Shown here piece after piece: positions 8,354-17,907 of a DNA stretch of 45,866 nucleotides. Within the stretch, counting starts at the first letter, position 1. Every line of letters starts with the position of its first letter. The notes beneath the pieces are model-generated. The model was given only the letters and a program-made list of their open reading frames with translations. It was not told the origin of the DNA and searched no databases. This DNA is from Bacteroides sp. SM23_62 (GTDB lineage Bacteria; Bacteroidota; Bacteroidia; Bacteroidales; SM23-62), in NCBI GenBank assembly GCA_001303955.1, contig LJUP01000008.1, forward strand, positions 1-45,866, read 5' to 3'. The position numbers were made by a program, and so were the translations under genes.

Positions 8354-10777
8354 ATGAAAACCAGCTTAGAAATCATAAAGCCACTTCTGCTGATCATGGT
8401 GTTTTGTGCTTTCCCAGATCTGAATGCCCAGGCGGTAATCGAGGAAATAAAAATCGGGATCATTTCTGACTATGAAAGTGCCGATGCATTCTTTGCTCCA
8501 ATGATCATAAACGAAACAAAAAGATTGGCCGGATCCCGGCATAATATTGTCTTTCCAGAGGACAAGGTGGTATCTGGCGATTTCGATTTTGATAAACTCA
8601 GGGAATATGTAAGGCAATTCCTGGCAGATGATGAGCTGGATATCGTTGTTGGTGTGGGCGGCCTGGTATCAGAAATACTGTCCAAAAGCGGACCCTTTGA
8701 AAAACCGGTCATCGCAAATGGAGTTTTTCATCCGGGATTGCAGGACATTCCCATCACACCTGCCAATACCTCCGGCGTTGAAAACTTTGGTTATACGCTT
8801 GTATCCCTGTCCATGGAGCGTGACCTTGAAACATTCTATTCCATTTATCCATTTAAAAATCTGGGGTTCCTGCTTTATGAAGAATATATCAACTCCATCC
8901 CCGGTATCCATGATTACTTTTTCAGTTTCATCGAGAAATATGAGGCCAGGGCTCAGATTATACCTATCGGCGAGGATTACAGGCAGGTCATCGATAACCT
9001 GCCGGCAGACCTGGATGCCATCTATGTGGGTATGCTGTATGATTATAACCTAAATGAATTGCAGGATTTTATCAACCTGCTGAATACAAAAAAACTACCC
9101 ACCTTCTCACTGATTGGAAGACCCTATGTGGAACTCGGGATCCTTGCCGGAGCAGCACCCGGGAACAATCTTGAAAATTTAAGCCGGCGGGCAGCGCTTG
9201 ACATCGAAAAGATCCTGGATGGTGAGGATCCTGCTGATTTTTCAGTTACGGTGGACTACAAAGATGAACTTGTGGTCAACATGAAAACGGCCCGGGAAAT
9301 CGATTTTTTTCCCAGTTTCACAACCCTTGCTCAAGCTGAAGTCTTGTACGAAGAAGAGCTTGAAGATGCACGCAGGATAAGCTACCCGGGCATGATTGCT
9401 GAGTTACTGGAGAATAACCTCAATCTCAGGATTGCCGGCCAGGAAGTTCTTTCCGGCTCAAATGAGATCCCTAAAGCCCGGTCTGCTTATCTGCCCCAGG
9501 TTGATTTATCTTTAAGTAATATTCACATTGATAAAACCAGGGCGGAGGCATCTTTCGGAATGAACGCAGAAAAAACAACGATAGGTTCTGGGCGGTTATC
9601 CCAGGTCATTTTTTCAGAACCAGCCATGGCCAATATCAGGATCCAGAAGATATTACAGGAGAGAAGGAATTATGAGTTCAGCCAACGAGAGTTTGATAAG
9701 GTATTAGAGGCAAGCCTTGCGTACCTCAATTTGCTGAAAGCCCAGACCTATGAAAGGATTTTGAAAGAAAACCTCAACCTTACAAAAAAACACCTTGATA
9801 TTGCACGCTTGAGGCAGGAAGTAGGGTTCTCCGGTGCTTCAGATGTGTACCGGTGGGAAAGTGAAATTGCCCGGCTCAATATTGACGTAGTTAATGCCAG
9901 GGCACAGAAAAGGGCTGCCGGATTTGCCCTGAACGAAATCCTTAACCGCCCCCTGGATGAGGAATTTGTGGCTGAAGACCTTGCTCATGACGACGAATTC
10001 ATCACCGGCCAGGGGGGATTGGAGAGCACGATTTCAAATGCAAGAACGTGGAAGTCTTTTATAGCATTTATGGTCACTGAAGCATTGGAACGATCCCCTG
10101 AACTAAAACAACTGGACCAGTATATTGAAGCCCAGGAAAGATTCTTAAAAATGAACCGCCGGAGCAGGTACCTGCCTACCCTTGGGATACAAACAGCGGG
10201 GGACTATTTTGTATCAAGACGCGGGGCCGGAACCGAACCGATGGATCCGATAAACATACCGGGAATGGATCCAATAACGATAGGCAGTGCACCGAAAAGT
10301 ACACAGTGGAATTTTGGAATCAGTGCGTCCCTTCCTATCTTCCAGGGAGGATATAAGGAGGCAGAGATCAAGCAAGTAAAAATAGATCTTGACATCCTCG
10401 CGGAACAGAGAAAGGACCTGGTCAATAAGGTCACACAGCGTTCCTTGACCAGGTTCGAGTTTATCGGGGCTTCTTCTCCAGCCATGGATATGGCCAGCCA
10501 GGCAGCCGAGGCTGCCAGCCTTAGCCTTGCATTGAGCCAGGAAGCTTACAGCAAGGGGCAGATCAGTATTGTAGACCTGATCGATGTTCAAACGGCTGCT
10601 GCCCAGAGTAACCTGTTAAAGGCAAATTCTGTGTATGATTACCTGATAGATTATCTCGAATTATCGAGGGCGACGGGTATATTCCTTTTCCTGCTGACTC
10701 CAGACGAAAGAACGGATCTCACCAGCCGGCTTATCCAATACATGGCCATCCAGGCCCCTTATGAAATAATGAGGTAA
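8354..10777 (+). CDS. TolC-family outer membrane efflux protein with N-terminal ABC-type substrate-binding domain
   Basis: An 807-residue fusion, roughly 350 residues longer than ordinary TolC proteins. Residues 1-26 are a signal peptide ending in DLNAQA. Residues about 31-325 resemble the ABC_sub_bind periplasmic family, with two Rossmann-like lobes: IVVGVGGLVSEILS, KPVIANGVFH, NLGFLLYEEY, LDAIYVGMLYDYN, and KLPTFSLIGRPYVELGILAG. Residues about 346-785 are the outer membrane efflux domain in two repeats, with long coiled-coil helices (VLEASLAYLNLLKAQTYERI; LALSQEAYSKGQISIVDLID). It is the first gene of an apparent operon with an adaptor, a crotonase-like protein and an RND pump. The added lobe could sense or bind the efflux substrate in the periplasm; that is inference. 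No assembly break is visible, because the frame is open throughout. Confidence 0.88.
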   Translation: MKTSLEIIKPLLLIMVFCAFPDLNAQAVIEEIKIGIISDYESADAFFAPMIINETKRLAGSRHNIVFPEDKVVSGDFDFDKLREYVRQFLADDELDIVVGVGGLVSEILSKSGPFEKPVIANGVFHPGLQDIPITPANTSGVENFGYTLVSLSMERDLETFYSIYPFKNLGFLLYEEYINSIPGIHDYFFSFIEKYEARAQIIPIGEDYRQVIDNLPADLDAIYVGMLYDYNLNELQDFINLLNTKKLPTFSLIGRPYVELGILAGAAPGNNLENLSRRAALDIEKILDGEDPADFSVTVDYKDELVVNMKTAREIDFFPSFTTLAQAEVLYEEELEDARRISYPGMIAELLENNLNLRIAGQEVLSGSNEIPKARSAYLPQVDLSLSNIHIDKTRAEASFGMNAEKTTIGSGRLSQVIFSEPAMANIRIQKILQERRNYEFSQREFDKVLEASLAYLNLLKAQTYERILKENLNLTKKHLDIARLRQEVGFSGASDVYRWESEIARLNIDVVNARAQKRAAGFALNEILNRPLDEEFVAEDLAHDDEFITGQGGLESTISNARTWKSFIAFMVTEALERSPELKQLDQYIEAQERFLKMNRRSRYLPTLGIQTAGDYFVSRRGAGTEPMDPINIPGMDPITIGSAPKSTQWNFGISASLPIFQGGYKEAEIKQVKIDLDILAEQRKDLVNKVTQRSLTRFEFIGASSPAMDMASQAAEAASLSLALSQEAYSKGQISIVDLIDVQTAAAQSNLLKANSVYDYLIDYLELSRATGIFLFLLTPDERTDLTSRLIQYMAIQAPYEIMR

Positions 10778-10796
10778 TTTGATTAACACATAAATT

Positions 10797-11891
10797 ATGA
10801 AAACAATAAATTTCATCTTGGCCATTATCATGATGTTACTGGCATTAATCCTGGGCAAATGTTCGGGCAAGCCGGATTCTTCAGCCGAAATTATCCGACC
10901 GGTCCGGTTCGAAAAGGTTATTATGTACGGTGGAGAACAAACAAGGACTTTCTCGGGTGTATCAAAGTCCGGGCTGGAAACCAATTTAAGTTTTAAGGTA
11001 GACGGTACACTGAGGCGCCTGAATGTCGAAGTAGGAGACCAGGTACGCGCAGGAGAGTTATTAGCAGTTTTGGATGCAACCGACTACAACCTCCAGCTGG
11101 ATCAGACAAAGTCTGCAAGTACCCAGGCTGAAGTGAGAATGCAAAATACAAGATCAACCTATGACAGGATTTCAAAGCTTTACGAAACGGGTAGCGTTTC
11201 TGTAAATGATTATGAACAGGCAAAAACAGCCTTCGAATCAGCGAGGGCAGGTGTTAATTCGGCCCGGAAACAGGTTCAGCTCGCGGAACAAAGAGTGAAT
11301 TACACCCGGTTGAGGGCTCCCATCGAGGGTCGTGTTGCAAATGTAAATGCCGAAATCAATGAAAATATCATGGCGGGATTTTCAGTCATAACACTGACCT
11401 CCGGTTCCGATATTGAGGTCACGGTCGGTATGCCTGAATCTTTTATTGCCATGATCAGAGACGGTGATACCGTAAATGTTATGTTCTCCTCCCTGGCAGG
11501 TGAAAACTTTACCGGCATAATTTCAGAAGTTTCTTATATCGTCGGGGAAGCTTCAACAACCTATCCCATAACCATAAAGCTTGAGGATCCATCCGAAGAT
11601 ATCAGACCGGGCATGACGGCAAATGTCAAGTTCCTGCTCACTTCGGAAGATGACAAAGAAACCATCCTTGTACCCTCCGTTGCCGTGGCAGAAGAGAATG
11701 ACCAGAATTATGTATATGTATTGAAGGTATTGAATGGAGATACTGCCACCGTCCATAAAAGAATAGTTACCATAGGGGATATTACGGGAGCTGGATTTGA
11801 GATCACTGAAGGCCTTGAAGACGGAGAAATGGTAGTGACAGCCGGGATCAGCAAATTAAGCGAAGGATTGACCGTACGTATGCTGAATTGA
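10797..11891 (+). CDS. RND efflux periplasmic adaptor (HlyD/membrane-fusion protein)
   Basis: A 364-residue membrane fusion protein. The N-terminus is a signal sequence, possibly with a lipid-anchored Cys (LILGKC; Lys before Cys is unusual). It has the classic symmetrical layout: a first lipoyl half-motif (RRLNVEVGDQVRAGELLAVLD), a helical hairpin (about 95-165, SKLYETGSVSVNDYEQAKTA), a second lipoyl half (NYTRLRAPIEGRVANVNAEI), a beta-barrel domain (about 195-275, GDTVNVMFSSLAGENFTG), and a membrane-proximal domain (ILVPSVAVAEENDQNYVYVL). It starts 19 nt after the TolC-like gene and links it to the pump encoded downstream, completing a tripartite exporter. Confidence 0.93.
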   Translation: MKTINFILAIIMMLLALILGKCSGKPDSSAEIIRPVRFEKVIMYGGEQTRTFSGVSKSGLETNLSFKVDGTLRRLNVEVGDQVRAGELLAVLDATDYNLQLDQTKSASTQAEVRMQNTRSTYDRISKLYETGSVSVNDYEQAKTAFESARAGVNSARKQVQLAEQRVNYTRLRAPIEGRVANVNAEINENIMAGFSVITLTSGSDIEVTVGMPESFIAMIRDGDTVNVMFSSLAGENFTGIISEVSYIVGEASTTYPITIKLEDPSEDIRPGMTANVKFLLTSEDDKETILVPSVAVAEENDQNYVYVLKVLNGDTATVHKRIVTIGDITGAGFEITEGLEDGEMVVTAGISKLSEGLTVRMLN

Positions 11892-11918
11892 TCAGTTTTA
11901 CAGAAAAAACAAAGCGAA

Positions 11919-12704
11919 ATGAACAAGCAGCCTGTTATAGAATTTGAAAATGATGACATCCAACTGGTCATTGATGAGCATCTGGCCATCATGAAGATCC
12001 TGAGTAAAAATCCATGGCGCAACCTGTTTACAGACCTTGAAAAGAACGATGAGATAAACCAGTTGTATACTCGCATTGAGGATGATAATGCCATAAAGGG
12101 ACTATTGTTTTTGAACAACCGGGATTGCTATGATGAAACAGCATTTATCAATTTCCTGGCGGAAATATCAGGGAAGGAAATCGATTCCCTGAAATTCCGA
12201 AAATTATCAGACTTCGAGCATGAAATAGACCGGGTGCGGGAAATCCTGATCACCCAGCAGTTCATCCTGAGGATGGTACACTTCAAGAAACTTACATTTA
12301 CCGGAAGTCTTGGCAATGTGTCCACACCATTCATGGGGGCAGGCCTGTCCCTTGATTTCAGGTTTGCATCTGAAGGCGATCTCTTTACATTTCCCCAGAT
12401 CAAATACGGTTTACATCCCACAGGCGCCCTGCCATTCTGGCTTCCTCATTATGTTAACAAGGGTAAAACTGATGAAATTTTATTTTGCGGAAAGGACCTT
12501 GGTGTTCAAGAGGCACTCGACCTGCGATTGATCAATGAGATTTTCCCGGAGAAGGATTTTCATAACCGCTGCATAAAAGAAGCAAAAAATATTTCTGATA
12601 TCAGCCGGTCTGCTGTCAGATTAACAAAGGAATTAAGACATGATTACGGAAAAGACCTGAAACAATACTTTGCAACAGAAAAAAGATTCGTTGGCATCCT
12701 TTAA
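11919..12704 (+). CDS. Crotonase-fold (enoyl-CoA hydratase/isomerase-like) protein within the RND operon
   Basis: A 261-residue soluble protein without a signal peptide. The C-terminal half carries the crotonase signature: an oxyanion-hole loop at 129-151 (GSLGNVSTPFMGAGLSLDFR), then FTFPQIKYGLHPTGALPFWL, then GKTDEILFCGKDLGVQEALDLRLINEIF, which is close to the standard family order. In canonical hydratases the segment after the loop reads roughly QPEI; here it is QIKY (residues 160-163), so the catalytic Glu appears replaced by Lys. Residues 1-120 are poorly conserved and lack the usual N-terminal LNxP pattern. It lies 27 nt after the adaptor and 10 nt before the pump, so it is very probably co-expressed. 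The function is not assigned: it may act on an acyl-CoA linked to the exported substrate, or bind without classical hydration. Confidence 0.8.
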   Translation: MNKQPVIEFENDDIQLVIDEHLAIMKILSKNPWRNLFTDLEKNDEINQLYTRIEDDNAIKGLLFLNNRDCYDETAFINFLAEISGKEIDSLKFRKLSDFEHEIDRVREILITQQFILRMVHFKKLTFTGSLGNVSTPFMGAGLSLDFRFASEGDLFTFPQIKYGLHPTGALPFWLPHYVNKGKTDEILFCGKDLGVQEALDLRLINEIFPEKDFHNRCIKEAKNISDISRSAVRLTKELRHDYGKDLKQYFATEKRFVGIL

Positions 12705-12714
12705 AATATAAACC

Positions 12715-15700
12715 ATGAAACTTACCAGCATTGCCATAAATAACAACCGGGTTACCTTTTCATTAATAATCGTTGTCCTGCTTATGGGAATCCTGATCTT
12801 TACACAGATGCCGAGAGATGATATGCCCCCCTTCCTGATACGCTATGCCAGCATCGTGAGCATCTTCCCGGGTGCCAGTCCCGAAAGGGTTGAAATGCTG
12901 GTAACAGATAAAATCGAAAAGGTCGTGCAGGAAATTCCTGAAGTTGATTTTATTGAAAGTGAATCCAGGACAGGCGTCTCTATAGTAGTCGTTGCACTCA
13001 AAGAAAGTGTGACTGAGTTGAGACCCATATTTGATAATCTACGAAGGAAAGTTGAAGGTATACAATATCAGCTACCTACAGGAGTTGTGCCTGATATCAA
13101 CGATGAACTCGGTGATGTTTTTGGGATTATTGTGGGACTGACCGGTGAAGGTTTCTCATATGCTGAACTGAAAGATGTGGCCGATGAGATCCGGGATGGT
13201 CTGATCAAGATACCTGATGCCGCCAAAGTAGAGATTGCCGGTGCGCAGGAAGAAAGGATCTTTATCGAGTTCGATAATGCTACCCTTGCCAAATTGGGAT
13301 TAACCCAGCAAATGCTCATGGGTATACTTTCAAGTACAAATATTGTTTTCCCTGGTGGGGATATTAAAATCGGCAACGAAAGGATCATCCTTGAGCCAAC
13401 AGGCAGTTTTGAGGACCTGGATGATCTGAGAAATGTGATCGTATCTGCAGAAGGCGGCCAGATGGCATACCTGGGAGACATCACTACCATACGAAGGGGT
13501 TATGTCGACCCGCAAAGAGCCATCGTCAGGATCAATGGAGAACCTGGCATGGCCCTGGCCATTTCCCTGAAGAAGGGCGGTAATATAGTTCAACTGGGGG
13601 AAGAAATTGACCAGGCCATCGAATATTTCCAGCAGGTATATCCCATAGGCATTGATATCGTCCGAATTGCCTCCCAGGATATTGTTGTACAGGAATCTGT
13701 CATGGATTTCATAGGGAACCTGCTCCAGACTGTGGTGGTTGTACTTGTGGTCATGCTATTGTTCCTGGGCATAAGAACCGGATTGGTAGTTGCCAGTCTT
13801 ATTCCCACTGTGATCATCATGACCCTGTTTATCATCTCAAACCTGGATATAGGATTGAATCAGGTTTCACTGGCTTCCCTGATCATTGCCCTGGGCATGC
13901 TGGTGGATAATGCCATTGTTATGTCGGAATCGATTATGATCAAGATGAATAGAGGCGAAAAACCCTTCGTAGCTGCCATGAGTTCAACCAAAGAATTAAG
14001 CTTGCCCCTATTGAGTGCCTCGCTTACCACATCCGCTGCATTTCTTGCCTTTTTCCTTGCGGAATCGGTTATGGGGGAGATCATGGGGCAGTTGTTTGTC
14101 GTGGTGACCATTGCCTTATTGTCTTCCTGGTTACTGGCCATGACGATGATCCCCATGTTGTGTATTTACTTTATCAAGGTAAAGAGGACCAGGACCTCCC
14201 GGCCCCGGAAGCAAAGCTATTTTGACCGATTCAATGTTCATTACGGAAATTTGCTTTTTGGAAGCCTCCGCAGACCATATATCCTTATCATATCCATAGC
14301 AGTGATTTTTTTTCTTGCCATGGCCGGATTTGGCAGGCTCCCTTTTGTTTTCCTGCCCGACAGTGAAAGGGCCATCGTTTCAGCCAATATTGAATTACCG
14401 CTCGGAACAGACATCAAGAGGACAGAACAGGTGATTACAGAAATTGAGGAATTTATCAAGGACAGCCTTCTTGTAACAGAAAACAGGGATGAAGGTGTTG
14501 TCAGCTGGTCCTCCTATATCGGTGAAGGTGCCCCAAAATACGACCTCGGATATATGCCACCCGAGGCAAGCCCGAATTCCGCTCACATCCTGATGAATAC
14601 ATCTTCCGGAAGGATCAATCAATTTGTGATAGATCAGCTGTACACATTCTGTTTTGAGAATTACCCTGAAATGCTGGCAACTGTTTCAAGGCTTGGCAAC
14701 AGCGGTGGTTCCGCTGTTCCAATCGCAATCAGAATTTCCGGAAAAGATCCGAAAGTACTCTATCAGCTGGCTCTAGAGGTAAAACAAAAACTCAAAGGGA
14801 TCCCGGGAACAAAAAATGTTGATGATGACTGGGGAATGCGGAATAAAAAGTTAATTGTCGAGATTGACCAGACAAAAGCAAAACTTGCAGGTGTAAGCAG
14901 CCAGGATATAGCCATCTCATTACAAACTGTTCTGGCAGGATCTTATATCGGGCAATTCAGGGAAGGAGACAAGGTAATCCCGATCATCATGCGCAACCGG
15001 CAATCGGAAGCACAGGATATTGACAAGCTGGAAAGCCTGAATATATATGCCCAGTACTCGGGGATGAACGTGCCCTTAAAGCAGGTGGCAGATGCCAGGA
15101 TCATCTGGGAAGCCTCTAAGATACTGAGAAGGGACCTGTACAGGACCATTACCGTTTCATCCGAAGTGGTGGATGGCCATACGGCCAATGAAATTATGCT
15201 TCAGCTTCTTCCGGATTTGGAACAAAGTGCGAATTCCTGGCCACTTGGCTACAGGTATTTCCCGGGAGGGGAAGCAGAAGAAAGTGCCAAGGCCATGAAT
15301 GCCGTAGCTGAGAAATTGCCGATCTCTGTTTTTATTATCCTGTTGCTCCTTATTGGGCAGTTCAATTCAATCCGCAAATCAGGGATTGTCCTTCTGACAA
15401 TACCGCTTGGATTGATAGGGGTGGTTGCCGGCCTGCTGATTGCCAGATCCTATTTCGGGTTTATGGCCTTTATGGGACTCATATCCCTGGCAGGGATCAT
15501 CATCAATAATGCCATTGTGATGCTGGATCGCATCAAAATCGAGCAGGAAGAATTCAAGCGGCCTCCCCAAGAGGCCATCATCGTTGCTGCCCAGCAGCGC
15601 TTCAGACCCATTTTATTAACGACAGCCACTACATCCCTTGGATTGATCCCATTATGGATCGGTGGCGGGATCATGTGGCGTCCCATGGCCATCACCATCA

Positions 15701-15804
15701 TATTCGGTTTGCTTTTCGCCACCATTATCACCCTGCTGTTCGTCCCGGTACTTTATAAATCCTTTTTCAGGATCAGCTATAAGCACTTTAAAAAACCCGG
15801 TTAA
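12715..15804 (+). CDS. RND-family efflux pump, inner membrane permease (AcrB-like)
   Basis: A full-length 1029-residue permease with the duplicated RND layout: TM1 (residues about 12-30), a large periplasmic loop, TM2-6, a central cytoplasmic linker (VKRTRTSRPRKQSYFDRF), TM7, a second periplasmic loop, and TM8-12. The N-terminal region has the family hallmark MPRDDMPPF and FPGASPERVEMLV. The TM4 proton-relay motif reads GMLVDNAIVMSESI, so the second Asp of AcrB (LVDDAI) is Asn. The TM10 motif is GIIINNAIVMLDRI, where AcrB has Lys. Such Asp-Asn variants occur in other Bacteroidetes RND pumps. Together with the TolC-like and HlyD-like genes upstream it forms a drug, lipid or metabolite exporter; the substrate is unknown. 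Confidence 0.93.
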   Translation: MKLTSIAINNNRVTFSLIIVVLLMGILIFTQMPRDDMPPFLIRYASIVSIFPGASPERVEMLVTDKIEKVVQEIPEVDFIESESRTGVSIVVVALKESVTELRPIFDNLRRKVEGIQYQLPTGVVPDINDELGDVFGIIVGLTGEGFSYAELKDVADEIRDGLIKIPDAAKVEIAGAQEERIFIEFDNATLAKLGLTQQMLMGILSSTNIVFPGGDIKIGNERIILEPTGSFEDLDDLRNVIVSAEGGQMAYLGDITTIRRGYVDPQRAIVRINGEPGMALAISLKKGGNIVQLGEEIDQAIEYFQQVYPIGIDIVRIASQDIVVQESVMDFIGNLLQTVVVVLVVMLLFLGIRTGLVVASLIPTVIIMTLFIISNLDIGLNQVSLASLIIALGMLVDNAIVMSESIMIKMNRGEKPFVAAMSSTKELSLPLLSASLTTSAAFLAFFLAESVMGEIMGQLFVVVTIALLSSWLLAMTMIPMLCIYFIKVKRTRTSRPRKQSYFDRFNVHYGNLLFGSLRRPYILIISIAVIFFLAMAGFGRLPFVFLPDSERAIVSANIELPLGTDIKRTEQVITEIEEFIKDSLLVTENRDEGVVSWSSYIGEGAPKYDLGYMPPEASPNSAHILMNTSSGRINQFVIDQLYTFCFENYPEMLATVSRLGNSGGSAVPIAIRISGKDPKVLYQLALEVKQKLKGIPGTKNVDDDWGMRNKKLIVEIDQTKAKLAGVSSQDIAISLQTVLAGSYIGQFREGDKVIPIIMRNRQSEAQDIDKLESLNIYAQYSGMNVPLKQVADARIIWEASKILRRDLYRTITVSSEVVDGHTANEIMLQLLPDLEQSANSWPLGYRYFPGGEAEESAKAMNAVAEKLPISVFIILLLLIGQFNSIRKSGIVLLTIPLGLIGVVAGLLIARSYFGFMAFMGLISLAGIIINNAIVMLDRIKIEQEEFKRPPQEAIIVAAQQRFRPILLTTATTSLGLIPLWIGGGIMWRPMAITIIFGLLFATIITLLFVPVLYKSFFRISYKHFKKPG

Positions 15805-15966
15805 CAGGAAAGGGAAAGTTAATTTTTCTCAATTACAACTGAAAAGAACCTCAACGGAATTAAGGTTGGAATTGATTAAATTTATATATCACAAAGACCA
15901 ATTCTCCCGGAGCGTTTAATATCAATTTTGGATATTATTCAATATTAATATAAAGATTTGTCAGCC

Positions 15967-17907
15967 ATGACAAATAAAAGAACCCGCTTACTGGCCGCCA
16001 TCATGTTCACAGATATGGTTGGCTATACCGCATTGATGCAGGAAGATGAACAGAAAGCCAAGGAAAACAGGGACAGGCACAGAAAAATCCTCCAGGAGTT
16101 GATTGATGCCCACCAGGGTAAGGTCTTGCAATATTACGGGGATGGCACGCTTGCTATTTTCAACTCGGCCATTGAAGCCGTGGAATGTGCCACCCGGATC
16201 CAGCAGGAATTGCAGAAGCAGCCAAAAATACCTCTGCGGATTGGTTTGCATACCGGGGATATCGTATATGACAATGAAGGTGTTTACGGAGATGGTGTCA
16301 ATATTGCCTCTAGGATAGAAGGACTAGCCATATCCGGGAGTATACTGATCTCCGGCAAGGTATATGATGACATTAAAAATCACCGGGAATTCGAAACGGT
16401 TAGCCTGGGATCCTTTGACCTGAAAAATGTCAAGAAACCGGTCGAGCTATATGCCATTGGCAATGAAGGTCTTGCCGTACCTAACAAGCAGGAAATTCAT
16501 TCCAGGCCAAAAGACAAAGTTAAGAGCCTGGCCGTATTGCCTTTCGTGAACATAAGCCCGGATCCTGATAATGAATATTTCAGCGACGGAATCACCGAGG
16601 AACTTCTGAATGTACTGGCCCAGATAGATGGATTACAGGTAACCGCCAGAACTTCCTCATTTGCGTTTAAAGGTAGGCATGAAGACATCAGGCAAATTGG
16701 CAATCAACTCGGTGTAAGGAATATTCTTGAAGGCAGTGTCAGGAAGGCCGGTAACAGGGTCAGGATTACCGCCCAGTTGATCAGTGTTGCTGATGGTTAC
16801 CACCTCTGGTCTGAAACCTTTGACCGGCAGCTGGATGATATTTTCGAAGTCCAGGATGAAATTGCCCTGAAAATATCCAACAGGCTCAGGGAAAAACTAA
16901 CCCTGGTTGCCGGGAAGGATACCCTGGTCAAGATCCCGACACAAAACATTGAAGCATACAACACATACCTCAAGGGACTGTTTCATGCCAACAAATGGAC
17001 AGTGGAAGATACCAACATCGCCATTGATGCATTTCAAAAGGCAATTGATATGGAACCAGATTTTGCTCTGCCGTGGTCCGGATTGTCTGGTATTCATATT
17101 TACCTGGGGGCTTCGGGGAAGCGCCCCCCGCTGGAAGTTTATCCCAGAGCCAAAGAATATGCAGAGAAGGCAGTCCAGTTGGACGAACAATCCCCTGAAG
17201 CCCATAGTTCACTGGCCACTGCCTACTTTTACTATGATTGGGATTGGGAGAGGACTTTGCAATCATTGGATCGAGCCATCAAGCTGAATCCAAATTATGC
17301 CAATGCTTATCTGCTCAAAGCCTTGGTCTTCAATATCAAGGGGAAATATGATCTATCCATCAAGACAATGCAAAAATCACAACAGCTGGATCCATTATTT
17401 GCTCCCGGGCTTTTCGCATATGCCTCCATACTGGGAATGTCAGGGCGCTACGAAGAAGCCCTCGAACAATATGATAAACTGGCCGAGATCTCCCCGCACT
17501 TTCCCGATGCCATTTGCCATAAGGGAATTCTTTACAGTGTTCTGGGCCATCATGAAAAGGCAAAAGAACTCTTTGATGAAGCACTTGAAGTCCCAGGATC
17601 AGAGGCATTTGCCTATGCGAGTCTTGGTAGTTGGTATGCTGATACGAACCAGCCTGAAAAAGTACAGGAATACCTTGATAAACTGCTCGAAGGAGAAAAG
17701 TCATTTCCTGGCCAACCAGTACTTGCCGGTACCGCATTAGTTTATGCTGTAATGGATAAACCTGATGAGATGTTCCATTACTTCAACAGAAGTATAGAAG
17801 CAAAAGAAAATTTTGCCATATTCATAAGGGGATTCCAGGTATTGACCAAATACCAATCAGATCCCCGGTTTACTGAATTGCTGCAAAAGATGGGCCTCGA
17901 CAACTAG
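15967..17907 (+). CDS. Class III nucleotide cyclase with TolB-like and TPR domains
   Basis: About 646 residues and no signal peptide. Residues about 10-165 form a class III cyclase domain with metal-binding Asp in IMFTDMVGYTALM and YYGDGTLAIF and the transition-state pair in GDGVNIASRIEGL; Gln stands where the purine-selecting Lys is usual. Residues about 182-315 match the TolB/FlgO-like domain often seen after such cyclases (LAVLPFVNISPDPDNEYFSDG, ILEGSVRKAGNRVRITAQLI). Residues about 330-640 are tetratricopeptide repeats, for example AIDAFQKAIDMEPDFALPW, and SLDRAIKLNPNYANAYLLKA. I start at the ATG at 15967; an upstream TTG at 15958 would add three residues. It probably makes a cyclic nucleotide under protein-protein control. 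It stands alone after the efflux operon and converges on the FadL-like gene with no spacer. Confidence 0.9.
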   Translation: MTNKRTRLLAAIMFTDMVGYTALMQEDEQKAKENRDRHRKILQELIDAHQGKVLQYYGDGTLAIFNSAIEAVECATRIQQELQKQPKIPLRIGLHTGDIVYDNEGVYGDGVNIASRIEGLAISGSILISGKVYDDIKNHREFETVSLGSFDLKNVKKPVELYAIGNEGLAVPNKQEIHSRPKDKVKSLAVLPFVNISPDPDNEYFSDGITEELLNVLAQIDGLQVTARTSSFAFKGRHEDIRQIGNQLGVRNILEGSVRKAGNRVRITAQLISVADGYHLWSETFDRQLDDIFEVQDEIALKISNRLREKLTLVAGKDTLVKIPTQNIEAYNTYLKGLFHANKWTVEDTNIAIDAFQKAIDMEPDFALPWSGLSGIHIYLGASGKRPPLEVYPRAKEYAEKAVQLDEQSPEAHSSLATAYFYYDWDWERTLQSLDRAIKLNPNYANAYLLKALVFNIKGKYDLSIKTMQKSQQLDPLFAPGLFAYASILGMSGRYEEALEQYDKLAEISPHFPDAICHKGILYSVLGHHEKAKELFDEALEVPGSEAFAYASLGSWYADTNQPEKVQEYLDKLLEGEKSFPGQPVLAGTALVYAVMDKPDEMFHYFNRSIEAKENFAIFIRGFQVLTKYQSDPRFTELLQKMGLDN

